A DNA stretch of 34,615 nt, from contig NZ_JARNTV010000039.1 of NCBI RefSeq assembly GCF_029433115.1, positions 1 to 34,615 of the forward strand, given 5' to 3'. Source of the DNA: Sphingomonas sp. AOB5 (GTDB taxonomy: Bacteria; Pseudomonadota; Alphaproteobacteria; Sphingomonadales; Sphingomonadaceae). Numbering within the stretch: position 1 is the stretch's first letter; each line of letters begins with the position of its first letter. Both the position numbers and the translations under genes were made by a program. The notes under the pieces were generated by a model. It searched no databases and had not been told where the DNA came from. It was given only the letters and a program-made list of their open reading frames with translations. Positions 23,737 through 31,332 of this stretch are shown one piece after another.

Positions 23737-24471
23737 GTGTCCGGTAGTTGTTTTGCCGATGTGCTGAATGAACTGGTCGATCTGACGCCCGCCGAACAGG
23801 GGGCGCTTGAGCGGCTGGAAGAACGTCAGCGCCATGTACGGCGCGGGGCGATCGTTCAGCGTGAGAACGAGAAATGCTCTGAGCTGTTCATCCTCCGCAA
23901 GGGGTTGATGATGAGCTATGTGCTGCTCGACGACGGCAGCCGCCAGATTCTGCGCTTCCTGTTCCCCGGCGACATGCTCGGCATGTCCTCGATGATCTAC
24001 CGCGAAGCGCCCGAGACGCTGTGCGCCCTGTCGGACTGCGTGATCAGCCCGTTCGACCGCAGCGCACTCGCCGAGACGATGGTCTCGCACCCGCGCCTCT
24101 CTGCGCTGGTGCTGGTCTATAGCCAGGTCGAGCGCGTTTCGCTGACCGACCGGCTGGCAGCCCTTGGCCGCACCAGCGCCAAGGCGCGCGTCGCAGCACT
24201 CCTGCTGGAACTGCGCAACCGGCTGCGCGCGACCGACAAGAGCGTGTCCAACGCCTTCCTGCTGGGGCTGACCCAGGAGGAAGTGGGCGATGCGACGGGC
24301 CTGACTGCGGTTCACGTCAACCGCATGCTCCGCCAGCTCGAGGAAGAAGGCATGATTGCGCGCGAAGCGGGCAAGGTCACTCTGCTCGACGAACGCGGGC
24401 TGCTGCGCGCGGCGAACTACGTCAATCGGTTCGAGCGACTCGATCTGGGCTGGTTGCCGAACCCGGCCTGA
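23737..24471 (+). CDS. Crp/Fnr family transcription regulator
   Basis: A 244-residue regulator. Residues about 15-130 form a cyclic-nucleotide-binding-type beta barrel (GAIVQREN, LFILRKGLMMSY, LFPGDMLGM); residues about 155-235 form a winged helix with recognition helix LTAVHVNRMLRQL. No N-terminal Fe-S Cys cluster as in FNR is seen. The recognition helix lacks the E..SR signature of true FNR/FixK, so its DNA target may differ from TTGAT-N4-ATCAA. I start at GTG 23737, which has GGGGGGAAG seven bases upstream; earlier TTG and GTG codons are in frame. It is convergent with clpS, with the palindromic repeat between. Confidence 0.87.
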   Translation: MSGSCFADVLNELVDLTPAEQGALERLEERQRHVRRGAIVQRENEKCSELFILRKGLMMSYVLLDDGSRQILRFLFPGDMLGMSSMIYREAPETLCALSDCVISPFDRSALAETMVSHPRLSALVLVYSQVERVSLTDRLAALGRTSAKARVAALLLELRNRLRATDKSVSNAFLLGLTQEEVGDATGLTAVHVNRMLRQLEEEGMIAREAGKVTLLDERGLLRAANYVNRFERLDLGWLPNPA

Positions 24472-24486
24472 GGCATTTTTAGGGAG

Positions 24487-24501
24487 TGCGCCTTTGGCGC
24501 A
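24487..24501 (+). terminator. short hairpin after the Crp/Fnr gene
   Basis: TGCGCC-TTT-GGCGCA, six pairs, 15 bases past the stop codon, followed by TT and then the long palindrome. Probably the native terminator stem of the regulator gene. Confidence 0.4.
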
Positions 24502-24503
24502 TT

Positions 24504-24587
24504 GCGGCACCGGCCCGCTCCCCCACCCGGCCACCCATAAAATATACTGTCGTTGGGTGGCCGGGTGGGGGAGCGGGCCGGTGCCGC
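24504..24587. repeat. 84-bp palindromic repeat element, copy 1
   Basis: Two perfect 34-bp arms (24504-24537 and 24554-24587; outer end GCGGCACCGG, inner end CGGCCACCCA) flank a 16-base A/T-rich loop (24538-24553). It lies between the convergent Crp/Fnr and clpS genes and would form a very stable hairpin in either transcript. A second copy is at 34538. The two loops agree at 13 of 16 positions only when one is reverse-complemented, so the copies are in opposite orientation. Confidence 0.9.
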
Positions 24588-24590
24588 CTG

Positions 24591-24610
24591 GAACGCGCAT
24601 TCGCGCGTTC
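24591..24610 (-). terminator. hairpin after clpS
   Basis: GAACGCGC (24591-24598) pairs with GCGCGTTC (24603-24610), perfect eight pairs, loop ATTC. It is six bases past the clpS stop in the leftward direction. No T-tract survives next to it; the palindromic repeat begins four bases beyond. Confidence 0.45.
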
Positions 24611-24615
24611 TCAAA

Positions 24616-24951
24616 CTACGCCTTTTCGAGCGTGCACTGCAGCGGGTGCTGGTTCTCGCGGGCGAAATCGGTGACCTGAGTCACCTTGGTCTCGGCCACT
24701 TCATAACTGAACACGCCGCACACGCCCACGCCGCGCTGATGGACGTGGAGCATCACCTGGGTCGCTTCCTCCATCGTCATGCGGAAGAAGCGCTGGAGCA
24801 CCAGCACGACGAACTCCATCGGTGTGTAATCGTCGTTGAGCATCAGCACCCGATAGGGCGTCGGCTTCTTGGTGCGCGTCCGCGTGCGCGTGGCGATGCC
24901 GACCGACGGATCGTCGGTGCGCCGATCATTGTCGTCGCCGTCTTCGCTCAT
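24616..24951 (-). CDS. clpS: ATP-dependent Clp protease adapter ClpS
   Basis: A 111-residue adapter that delivers N-degron substrates to ClpAP. The N-terminal 30 residues are polar and disordered (with RTRTRTKK); the core has [17 protein letters not shown], which includes the Asn/Asp pocket residues for the substrate amino group, and MLHVHQRG. The start at 24951 (MSEDGDD) gives the normal length; the frame is open further upstream but passes through the promoter. clpA is not next to it in this window. A good promoter lies 32-60 bases upstream. Confidence 0.94.
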   Translation of the reverse strand: MSEDGDDNDRRTDDPSVGIATRTRTRTKKPTPYRVLMLNDDYTPMEFVVLVLQRFFRMTMEEATQVMLHVHQRGVGVCGVFSYEVAETKVTQVTDFARENQHPLQCTLEKA

Positions 24952-24982
24952 GCGGATCTGAAGGGTTGGTGTCACGGAAGTG

Positions 24983-25011
24983 AAAATATGATGCCCACCC
25001 CTGTGAGGCAA
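24983..25011 (-). promoter_or_regulatory. probable sigma-70 promoter of clpS
   Basis: In the leftward direction, TTGCCT (25011-25006), a spacer of 17, and TATTTT (24988-24983). The predicted start is about 25 bases before the clpS ATG. The rest of this 377-bp intergenic region holds the FNR-type box, the TonB-receptor promoter and its leader hairpin; between 25012 and 25203 I see nothing clear. Confidence 0.55.
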
Positions 25012-25203
25012 CCCCGCAGCGCAGCGTAAACCCTGATTCGGCGCTTCGGACACGCACCGAATCGGGCCGCCCGATCGATAGCCCCGGCCGGAACCGGCAA
25101 GGATGTTGCGTATCCGAAATGTCACAGAAACATAAATACCGAATCCCGCCATCGGCCGCGACGCAGCCTTGCCACGGATTTCCGCCATTTTCCCCCGAAC
25201 AGC

Positions 25204-25217
25204 TTGATTGCGATCAA
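25204..25217. promoter_or_regulatory. FNR/FixK-type binding site upstream of the TonB-dependent receptor
   Basis: TTGAT-TGCG-ATCAA is a perfect match to the FNR consensus TTGAT-N4-ATCAA. Its centre is about 63 bases before the predicted start of the receptor transcript, the position where class I FNR/CRP activators work. It is about 200 bases from clpS on the other side. Confidence 0.7.
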
Positions 25218-25239
25218 GTTGCGGAAATGTGTCCGGTAA

Positions 25240-25267
25240 TTGACAGCCTCAGGCCTTAGCGTAGCTT
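25240..25267 (+). promoter_or_regulatory. probable promoter of the TonB-dependent receptor
   Basis: Consensus TTGACA at 25240-25245, a 16-base spacer, and a weak TAGCTT at 25262-25267. A weak -10 fits a promoter that needs an activator. The start would be near 25274, giving a leader of about 55 bases. Confidence 0.5.
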
Positions 25268-25289
25268 CCTAGGTGGGAAGGGATGTCTC

Positions 25290-25314
25290 GAAAGGTGGTT
25301 CAACAACCACTTTC
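25290..25314 (+). other. leader hairpin next to the receptor's ribosome site
   Basis: GAAAGGTGGTT (25290-25300) pairs with AACCACTTTC (25305-25314), ten pairs with one bulged G, loop CAAC. The AGGGGA ribosome site starts at the next base (25315). It could adjust translation or mRNA life. Confidence 0.5.
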
Positions 25315-25328
25315 AGGGGACATCACCA

Positions 25329-27968
25329 ATGCCGGGGAAACAGCAAATTCGAATGGGCCGACAGGCCCTGTTCGCATCGACGGCGATCGCCGCATCGCTG
25401 CTGCTGAGCGATATCGCCTACGCACAAACCACTGCCGCGCCTGAAGAAGAAACCGCGATCGTCGTGATCGGTACGCGCCGTACCGATCGCACCTCGACCA
25501 CATCGGCTTCGCCGGTCGACGTCATCAGTTCGGAAGAACTGACGTCGCAGCCAGCCGCCAACATGATGGATTCGGTGAAGAACGTCGTACCGTCCTTCTT
25601 CGTCGGCCAGAACACCATCTCCGACGCATCGACCTTCGTGCGCTCGCCCTCGCTCCGCGGCCTTTCGGGCGACCAGGTGCTCGTGATGGTCAACGGCAAG
25701 CGCTACAACCGCTCGTCGCTGGTGCAGGTCTATGGCGGCAGCGACACCGGCCTTGGCCGCGGCGCGCAGGGACCCGATATTTCGGCGATCCCGTCGCTTG
25801 CGATCGGCAGCCTGCAGGTGCTTCGTGAAGGCGCGACCGCACAATATGGATCGGACGCCATTGCGGGCGTGCTCAACTTCGGCCTGAAGGAAGGCGCCGG
25901 CCTGGAAATCGTCGCACGCGCCGGCGAATATTATGCAGGCGATGGCCGCAGCTATCAGATCGCTGCCAATGGTGGCCTTGCCGGCGACTGGGGCTTCATC
26001 AATGTCACCGGCGAATATTACAAGGACGAGCAGACCAGCCGCGGCGTGACCCGCCCGTCCGCCTATAACTTCGCCGTCAACTTCCCGGCGCTCGCGTCGC
26101 AGCTGCCGAACTACCCGCTGCCCGCGCAGATCTGGGGCTCCTCGCCTGCGGACGGCTATAAGGGTGTGGTCAATGCCGCGCTCAACGTCACGCCCGACAC
26201 CAAAATCTATCTCTTCGCCAACTATGCGAAGCTGCACGGCAACCAGAGCTTCAACTATCGCCCGTCGGTTACCAGCACCGCCGTCGATTCCAACGGCGTC
26301 GTGCGCACCCAGGGTGCCAATGCGCTGTTCAACAATACCTTCTACCTGACGCCCTGCCCCACCGGCAACGCCACCTGCCCGGCCGGCGGGTTCGTCACCG
26401 GCGGCAGCACCTTCCGCTTCAGCAGCCTGTATCCGGCCGGCTTCACGCCGCGCTTCGTCGGCGAGACCGAGCAGATGTACGGCGTGCTGGGCTACAAGGG
26501 CGAATTCGGCGACCTGAACTTCGACCTGTCGGGAACATGGGCACGCAACAAGCTGTCGCTGTCGATGTACAACTCGCTGAACGCTTCCTACGGCCCGGCG
26601 ACCCAGACCAGCTTCGACTTTGGCGACCTGATCCAGGAAGAACTCAACTTCAATCTGGACCTGAGCTATCCGCTGGAAGTCGGCTTCGCCAGCCCGGTCA
26701 CGATCTCGGGCGGCGCCGAGTTCCGCAAGGAAACCTATGAACAGACCGCGGGCGATCCGCAGTCCTATGGCGCGGGTCCCTATGCGGTGGCGCAGCGGCT
26801 CTACACGCTGGTCTCGCCGGGTGTTTACACCTTTGCGGGAACCTCCAACGCGCAGGGCGTGGGCGCCAGCGGCTATGCCGGCACCAGCCCGCAGACCGCC
26901 GGCAGCTTCAGCCAGGAAAGCTATGGCGTCTATCTCGGCCTCGAAACCGACATCACCGATTCGCTGACGGTCGGTGCCGCCGGCCGCTACGAACATTACA
27001 ACACGTTCGGCAGCGCCTGGGTCGGCAAGGTCAACGCGCTGTACCGCATTTCGGAGGTGTTCTCGGTCCGAGGCAGCATCGGCACCGGCTTCCACGCGCC
27101 GTCGCCGGGCCAGTCGAACGTGTCGATCGTCACGACGTCGTTCAACAACGGCGTGGCGTTCCAGGCAGGCACCTATCCGGTCAACACCGCCATTGCGCAA
27201 TATTATGGCGCGACCACGCTGACGCCGGAGAAGTCGGTCAACTATGGTATCGGCTTCATCTTCCAGCCGGCGACGGCACTGACCTTCACCGTCGACGGCT
27301 ATCAGATCGATCTGAGCGACCGTATCGGCCTGACTTCGCCGCGCGTGGTGTCGGCGGCAGACCTGATCGCACAGCCTTCGCTGATCGCGGTCGGACTGGG
27401 CGGCCAGGTGCAGTATTTCACCAACGGCTTCGACACACGCACCCGCGGTGTCGACGTGGTCGGGACCTGGCGCACCACCCTCAGCGAAGCCGATCTCACC
27501 TTCTCGCTGGCGTATAACTACAACAAGACCACGGTCACCAAGTTCAACCCGGCCGTGATCAGCGCGGCACAGCGGATCGACGCCGAGCATCTGGCGCCGA
27601 ACCATCGTGCGGTGTTCAGCGCCAACTGGTCGCTGGGGAATCTGAGCTTCAACGTCCGCGAGAATTATTACGGCTCGTGGACCAGCGCGCAGGATTACGG
27701 CCAGACCAACGGCGTGGCGAACCAGACGTTCGGGGCGAAGTTCACCACCGATCTCGAGGCAAGCTACACCTTTGGCGGGCATTACACCCTGTCGATCGGC
27801 GCCCAGAACCTCACCGACGAGAAGCCCGATCGCCTGAAGGCGACCTCGACCGTGTTCCTCTATCCGATCACCGGCGGCACCGCGGACGGTCAGGTCTATG
27901 CCCGCAGCGGCGGTCCGTTCGGCGTCAATGGCGGCTTCTACTACGCCAAGCTGCGCATCAAATACTGA
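25329..27968 (+). CDS. TonB-dependent outer-membrane receptor
   Basis: An 879-residue receptor. Signal peptide (ALFASTAIAASLLLSDIAYAQ), then a short TonB-box-like stretch (EEETAIVVIGTRR), the plug domain from about residue 50 to 180 (SPVDVISSEEL, LRGLSGDQVLVMVNGKRYN, IGSLQVLREGATAQYGSDAIAGVLNF), and a 22-strand barrel ending in YYAKLRIKY, which has the C-terminal aromatic pattern for outer-membrane insertion. No N-terminal STN domain, so no sigma/anti-sigma signalling. It imports iron complexes, vitamins or sugars across the outer membrane with TonB energy; the substrate is unknown and no transport partner is adjacent. The start at 25329 has AGGGGA eight bases upstream. Preceded by an FNR-type box. 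Confidence 0.93.
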   Translation: MPGKQQIRMGRQALFASTAIAASLLLSDIAYAQTTAAPEEETAIVVIGTRRTDRTSTTSASPVDVISSEELTSQPAANMMDSVKNVVPSFFVGQNTISDASTFVRSPSLRGLSGDQVLVMVNGKRYNRSSLVQVYGGSDTGLGRGAQGPDISAIPSLAIGSLQVLREGATAQYGSDAIAGVLNFGLKEGAGLEIVARAGEYYAGDGRSYQIAANGGLAGDWGFINVTGEYYKDEQTSRGVTRPSAYNFAVNFPALASQLPNYPLPAQIWGSSPADGYKGVVNAALNVTPDTKIYLFANYAKLHGNQSFNYRPSVTSTAVDSNGVVRTQGANALFNNTFYLTPCPTGNATCPAGGFVTGGSTFRFSSLYPAGFTPRFVGETEQMYGVLGYKGEFGDLNFDLSGTWARNKLSLSMYNSLNASYGPATQTSFDFGDLIQEELNFNLDLSYPLEVGFASPVTISGGAEFRKETYEQTAGDPQSYGAGPYAVAQRLYTLVSPGVYTFAGTSNAQGVGASGYAGTSPQTAGSFSQESYGVYLGLETDITDSLTVGAAGRYEHYNTFGSAWVGKVNALYRISEVFSVRGSIGTGFHAPSPGQSNVSIVTTSFNNGVAFQAGTYPVNTAIAQYYGATTLTPEKSVNYGIGFIFQPATALTFTVDGYQIDLSDRIGLTSPRVVSAADLIAQPSLIAVGLGGQVQYFTNGFDTRTRGVDVVGTWRTTLSEADLTFSLAYNYNKTTVTKFNPAVISAAQRIDAEHLAPNHRAVFSANWSLGNLSFNVRENYYGSWTSAQDYGQTNGVANQTFGAKFTTDLEASYTFGGHYTLSIGAQNLTDEKPDRLKATSTVFLYPITGGTADGQVYARSGGPFGVNGGFYYAKLRIKY

Positions 27969-27983
27969 GTTGTTGCCTTGTCT

Positions 27984-28014
27984 CTCCCGGGGCGCTTCGG
28001 CGTCCCGGGAGTTT
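27984..28014 (+). terminator. terminator after the TonB-dependent receptor
   Basis: CTCCCGGGGCGC (27984-27995) pairs with GCGTCCCGGGAG (28000-28011), twelve pairs with one G-U, loop TTCG, followed by TTT. It is 16 bases past the stop. Confidence 0.8.
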
Positions 28015-28083
28015 CCGCCTTCTTGAACACCCGGCCTTCCCGCCATATCGCGCGGCGCACCGCTCCGATCCTCTGCCGAGTCC

Positions 28084-28632
28084 ATGCCCGCCTTTACCAA
28101 CCGACTGGCCCAGACCGACGATCTTCCCGCGCTCCGCAGCCTGATGCAGCGCGCGATCGAGCAATTGCAGCATGATTTCCTGACGCCCGATCAGGTGCGC
28201 GCCAGCCACAAGGTGATGGGCCTCGATACCCAGCTGGTCCGCGACCAGACCTATTTCATTGTCGAAAAAGATGGCCGGATCGCCGGATGCGGCGGCTGGA
28301 GCTGGCGCGCCACGCTGTTCGGCGGCGACGACAGCGTGATCGAGCGCGAACCCGCCCCGCTCGATCCCGCGACCGATGCCGCGCGGATCCGGGCGATGTA
28401 CACCGATCCGGCCTTCACCCGGCAGGGCGTCGGCGGCCTGATCATGGACCTGTGCGAAGGCGCAGCCAGCGCTCGCGGCTTCCGTCGTGCCGAAATGATG
28501 GCGACCCTTGCCGGCATCCCGCTCTATCGGGCGCGGGGCTATGTGCCGATCGAGCATGTCACCTCCGCTCCGATCGACGGCATCACCGTGCCGCTGGTGC
28601 GGATGGGGAAGTATCTGACCCGGACCGGGTGA
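28084..28632 (+). CDS. GNAT family N-acetyltransferase
   Basis: A 182-residue GNAT protein. N-terminal strand and helix NRLAQTDDLPALRSLM; core GRIAGCGGWSW; the acetyl-CoA loop is in FTRQGVGGLIMDLCEG near residue 120; C-terminal IPLYRARGYVPIEHV. The substrate is unknown. It follows the receptor terminator by about 70 bases and ends before a bidirectional terminator. A clear ribosome site is not seen before ATG 28084. It is not closely similar to the GNAT gene at 14158. Confidence 0.87.
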   Translation: MPAFTNRLAQTDDLPALRSLMQRAIEQLQHDFLTPDQVRASHKVMGLDTQLVRDQTYFIVEKDGRIAGCGGWSWRATLFGGDDSVIEREPAPLDPATDAARIRAMYTDPAFTRQGVGGLIMDLCEGAASARGFRRAEMMATLAGIPLYRARGYVPIEHVTSAPIDGITVPLVRMGKYLTRTG

Positions 28633-28654
28633 TCGATTGCACCCGCACAAAACA

Positions 28655-28684
28655 AAAGGGCGCCCGCTTTCGCGGACGCCCTTT
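28655..28684 (-). terminator. terminator of the phasin gene, probably bidirectional
   Basis: A 13-bp stem, 28655-28667 with 28672-28684, loop of four. In the leftward RNA the single imperfect position is a U-G pair and the stem is followed by TTTTGTTTTG, a good U-tract. In the rightward RNA it has one mismatch and can also serve the GNAT gene. Confidence 0.85.
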
Positions 28685-28706
28685 GCTTACGCGGTACTGA
28701 AGTCGC

Positions 28707-29480
28707 TTACGCGGCCAGCTTCGCCTTTTCGGCGGCCAGCGCGACGCGGCTCGAAAGCGGCTGGGCAGCGTCGCCGGCCAGCTTGATCAGCGCTTCGGTG
28801 GTCTTCGACGCTTCGGCGACATAGGAGTCGAACGAGGTGCGGAAGAAATCGCTCTGCAGCTTGAACAGCTCGGTCGGCGACTTGACGGCCGACATGCTCT
28901 TCAGCGCGGCGGTCGCGGCTTCGAACGACTTGCGGCTGTAATCGGCAGCTTCCTGACCGAACGACTCAAAGCCCTTCGCGGTGATCTTGCCCGATTCGAC
29001 CAGAGCTTCGACATTGCCCTTGGCGAACTCGTTGGCTTCCTCGGCCAGCTTGGTCGACTTTTCGACGGCGGCCTTTGCGCGATCGTTGAAGTCGGCGAAG
29101 AAGGCCTGCGCCTTGGCGACGTTGCTCTCGATGGTTTCCATGATCTTGGTATCCTTGACTGCGGCCGGAACGACGGTCTCGACGGCCTCGGTGACGGTTT
29201 CGCTCACTGCTTCCACTGCGGTCTCGACAGTTTCGACGACGGCTTCTGCCGTTTCGACGGGTGCTTCGACCGGTACTGACACTTCCTGCGGTGCCGCTTC
29301 GACGGCTGCGACCGGCTCGATCACCGCTGGCGGCGCGACAGGCGCTGCCTCGATGACCGGCGCGGGCTTCTTTTCAGCCGCGACGGCAGCAACCTTCGGC
29401 TTCGGCGCGACCTTGGGACGCGCCGGGACCTTGGGAGCTGCGGGCTTGCCCGTGCTCTTGCTGGAACCCTTGCTGGCCAT
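28707..29480 (-). CDS. phaP: phasin, with long low-complexity N-terminal extension
   Basis: A 257-residue PHA granule coat protein. The phasin domain is residues about 115-235 (IESNVAKAQAFFADFND, AKGNVEALVESGKITAKG, FKLQSDFFRTSFDSYVAEAS), an amphipathic helical pattern of the phasin_2 type. The first 110 residues are unusual: about 30 basic Lys/Pro/Ala residues (APKVPARPKVAPKPKV), then an acidic Ala/Val/Glu repeat. The basic part resembles tails that tether granules to DNA in PhaF and PhaM; that is inference. AGGTG eight bases before ATG 29480. Downstream of phaC by 118 bases, with its own promoter carrying an operator. Confidence 0.88.
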   Translation of the reverse strand: MASKGSSKSTGKPAAPKVPARPKVAPKPKVAAVAAEKKPAPVIEAAPVAPPAVIEPVAAVEAAPQEVSVPVEAPVETAEAVVETVETAVEAVSETVTEAVETVVPAAVKDTKIMETIESNVAKAQAFFADFNDRAKAAVEKSTKLAEEANEFAKGNVEALVESGKITAKGFESFGQEAADYSRKSFEAATAALKSMSAVKSPTELFKLQSDFFRTSFDSYVAEASKTTEALIKLAGDAAQPLSSRVALAAEKAKLAA

Positions 29481-29503
29481 CTGGCTTCACCTCGAAAGAG
29501 TTG

Positions 29504-29520
29504 TTGCTGCAATGCCGCAT
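29504..29520. promoter_or_regulatory. TGC-rich half-site, third member of the phaP operator cluster
   Basis: TTGCTGC-AAT-GCCGCAT; the TGC-N3-GC core matches the two sites upstream. It covers the -10 element and start point of the predicted phaP promoter. Confidence 0.45.
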
Positions 29521-29546
29521 ATATGATTGTGCGCCGCACAATGCAA
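29518..29546 (-). promoter_or_regulatory. predicted phaP promoter
   Basis: Leftward TTGCAT (29546-29541), a spacer of 17, and TATATG (29523-29518). The predicted start is near 29511, 30 bases before the phaP ATG. The spacer is almost filled by the perfect inverted repeat at 29526-29542. Confidence 0.55.
29526..29542. promoter_or_regulatory. perfect operator-like inverted repeat in the phaP promoter (PhaR-type)
   Basis: ATTGTGC-GCC-GCACAAT, perfect seven-base half-sites, lies between the -35 and -10. The TGC-N3-GCA core is that recognised by the PHA repressor PhaR in other alphaproteobacteria (CTGC-N3-GCAG type). No phaR gene is in the window. Confidence 0.65.
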
Positions 29547-29553
29547 GAGCATT

Positions 29554-29570
29554 ATTGTGCAGTGCAGCAT
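29554..29570. promoter_or_regulatory. second operator-like copy upstream of phaP
   Basis: ATTGTGC-AGT-GCAGCAT, one half-site identical to that at 29526 and the other changed at two positions. It is 28 bases from the first copy, upstream of the -35. Confidence 0.55.
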
Positions 29571-29598
29571 AGCCATAATTCGACTTGAAATCAGGCGC

Positions 29599-31332
29599 TT
29601 ACCGCGCCTTCACATAGTCGCCCGGCGCGTCGGCCAGCGCCTTCAGCTTGCCCTTGCCGGGCTTGCGGGCACCCTTCGCGGCAACCTTGGTATCATCGAC
29701 CTTTTCGATCCAGTCGATCCAGTCGGGCCACCAGCTTCCCTTGGTTTCCCTGGCTCCTGCGACGAACTCGGCAAGCGTCGCCGCGTTCCCGTCATTGGTC
29801 CAATATTGATATTTTCCGGCCGAGGGCGGGTTCACCACCCCGGCGATATGGCCCGATCCGGCCAGCACGAATTTGAGCGGCCCCTTGAAGTGATGGGTGA
29901 TCTTCCAGACGCTCTCGGCCGGAGCGATATGATCCTCGCGGCCCGCCTGGATATAGACCGGCGTGGTCACCGCCGACAGATCGACCGGCGTCCCGCCGAT
30001 GTCGATCGCGCCGGGCTGGGCCAGCTTGTTGTCGCGGTACAGGTCGGTCAGGTAGCTCATGTGCCAGCCAGCCGGCAGATTGGTGACGTCCGAATTCCAG
30101 TGGAGCAGATCGAACGGCGCGTAATCCTGTCCCAGCAGGTAATTGTTGGTGACATAGTTCCAGATCAGGTCGCGCCCGCGCAGCAGGTTGAAGGTCGCCG
30201 CCATATAGCGTCCGTCAAGGAAGCCCTCGCCGCCGAGGCTGCGGATCATCTCGAGCTGATCCTCGGTGATGAAGTTCGACAGTTCGCCCGCCTGGCTGAA
30301 ATCGACCTGCGCGGTGAAGAAGGTCGCGCTCTTTACCTTGGCCGCCTCGCCGCGCGCGGCCAGCACCGCCAGGGTCGCGGCCAGCGTGGTGCCCGCCACG
30401 CAATAGCCAATGGTGTGGACCGCATCGACCTTCAGCAGATCGCGCACCGTGTCGATCGCGTCGATCTGGCCGCGCTCGATATAATCTTCCCAGCGCACAT
30501 CCTTCATGCTCGCATCGGCCGATTTCCACGAGACCACGAACACCGTCAGCCCCTGCTCGACCGCCCAGCGGATGAAGCTCTTCTCGGGGGTCAAATCGAG
30601 GATGTAGAAGCGGTTGATCCAGGGCGGGAAGATGATCAGCGGCGTCGCATGCACCTCGTCGGTGGTCGGCGAATACTGGATCAGCTCGTACAGGTCGGTG
30701 CGGTGGATCACCTTGCCGGGGGTGGTCGCCAGATTGCGCCCGACCTCGAACGCGTCGGGATCGGCCTGGGTCATCTGACCCTTGGTCAGATCGGCCATCA
30801 TGTGGGAGAGGCCCTTGAGCAGGCTCTCCCCCTTGGTCTCGATCACCTTCTCGATCACTTCGGGATTGGTCCCGGGGAAGTTGCTGGGGCTGATCGCGTC
30901 GATCAGACCCTTGGTCGCGAAGCGGATCTGTTCCTTTTGCCGCCCGTCGACACCCTCGATCGCATCGACCCCGCGCAACATGTGATCGGCGATCATGAAA
31001 TAGCTCTGGCGCAGGAAATCGAACACCGGCTCCTCGCGCCACTGCTTCGCCTTGAAGCGCTTGTCGCGCGCCTGATCGGGGGTTTCCTCGAACGGCACCG
31101 AATGTTCGGGATCGAGGAAGCGCTGCCACAGCGCCATCGAATCCGACCAGAAATCGGCGGTCGCCTGCATCGCCTTTGCCGGATCGAACATGCCGGGCAT
31201 GGCCGGCATCTGCGGCAAGGGCGAGGACGCCGCGTCGAGACCGTTTTCCAGCATCATCTGCTGCGCGCGGCCCAGCACCCAGGTCCAGTGCTGAAGGTCT
31301 TCCAGCTTCGGCGGTTCGCGGGTCTCGGGCAT
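29599..31332 (-). CDS. phaC: class I polyhydroxyalkanoate synthase
   Basis: A 577-residue enzyme that polymerises (R)-3-hydroxyacyl-CoA on the granule surface. Catalytic triad read from sequence: Cys311 in the lipase-like box GYCVAG, Asp467 in GREDHIAP, His495 in GSGHIAG; spacing agrees with the Cupriavidus enzyme. Other class I features: PPWINRFYILDL, the WNSDVTNLP segment and the N-terminal PhaC_N domain with PFEETPDQARDKRF. Length is usual for class I, so PhaE is not required. GAGAGGA precedes ATG 31332. phaP follows on the same strand; phaB is far away at 8 kb. Confidence 0.96.
   Translation of the reverse strand: MPETREPPKLEDLQHWTWVLGRAQQMMLENGLDAASSPLPQMPAMPGMFDPAKAMQATADFWSDSMALWQRFLDPEHSVPFEETPDQARDKRFKAKQWREEPVFDFLRQSYFMIADHMLRGVDAIEGVDGRQKEQIRFATKGLIDAISPSNFPGTNPEVIEKVIETKGESLLKGLSHMMADLTKGQMTQADPDAFEVGRNLATTPGKVIHRTDLYELIQYSPTTDEVHATPLIIFPPWINRFYILDLTPEKSFIRWAVEQGLTVFVVSWKSADASMKDVRWEDYIERGQIDAIDTVRDLLKVDAVHTIGYCVAGTTLAATLAVLAARGEAAKVKSATFFTAQVDFSQAGELSNFITEDQLEMIRSLGGEGFLDGRYMAATFNLLRGRDLIWNYVTNNYLLGQDYAPFDLLHWNSDVTNLPAGWHMSYLTDLYRDNKLAQPGAIDIGGTPVDLSAVTTPVYIQAGREDHIAPAESVWKITHHFKGPLKFVLAGSGHIAGVVNPPSAGKYQYWTNDGNAATLAEFVAGARETKGSWWPDWIDWIEKVDDTKVAAKGARKPGKGKLKALADAPGDYVKAR

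Noticed and set aside
25323..28100. 925-codon open frame antisense to the TonB-dependent receptor
   Set aside because: It mirrors the receptor gene in a GC-rich genome, its protein is Arg/Ala/Asp-rich with no domain, and the sense gene has signal, plug and barrel features.
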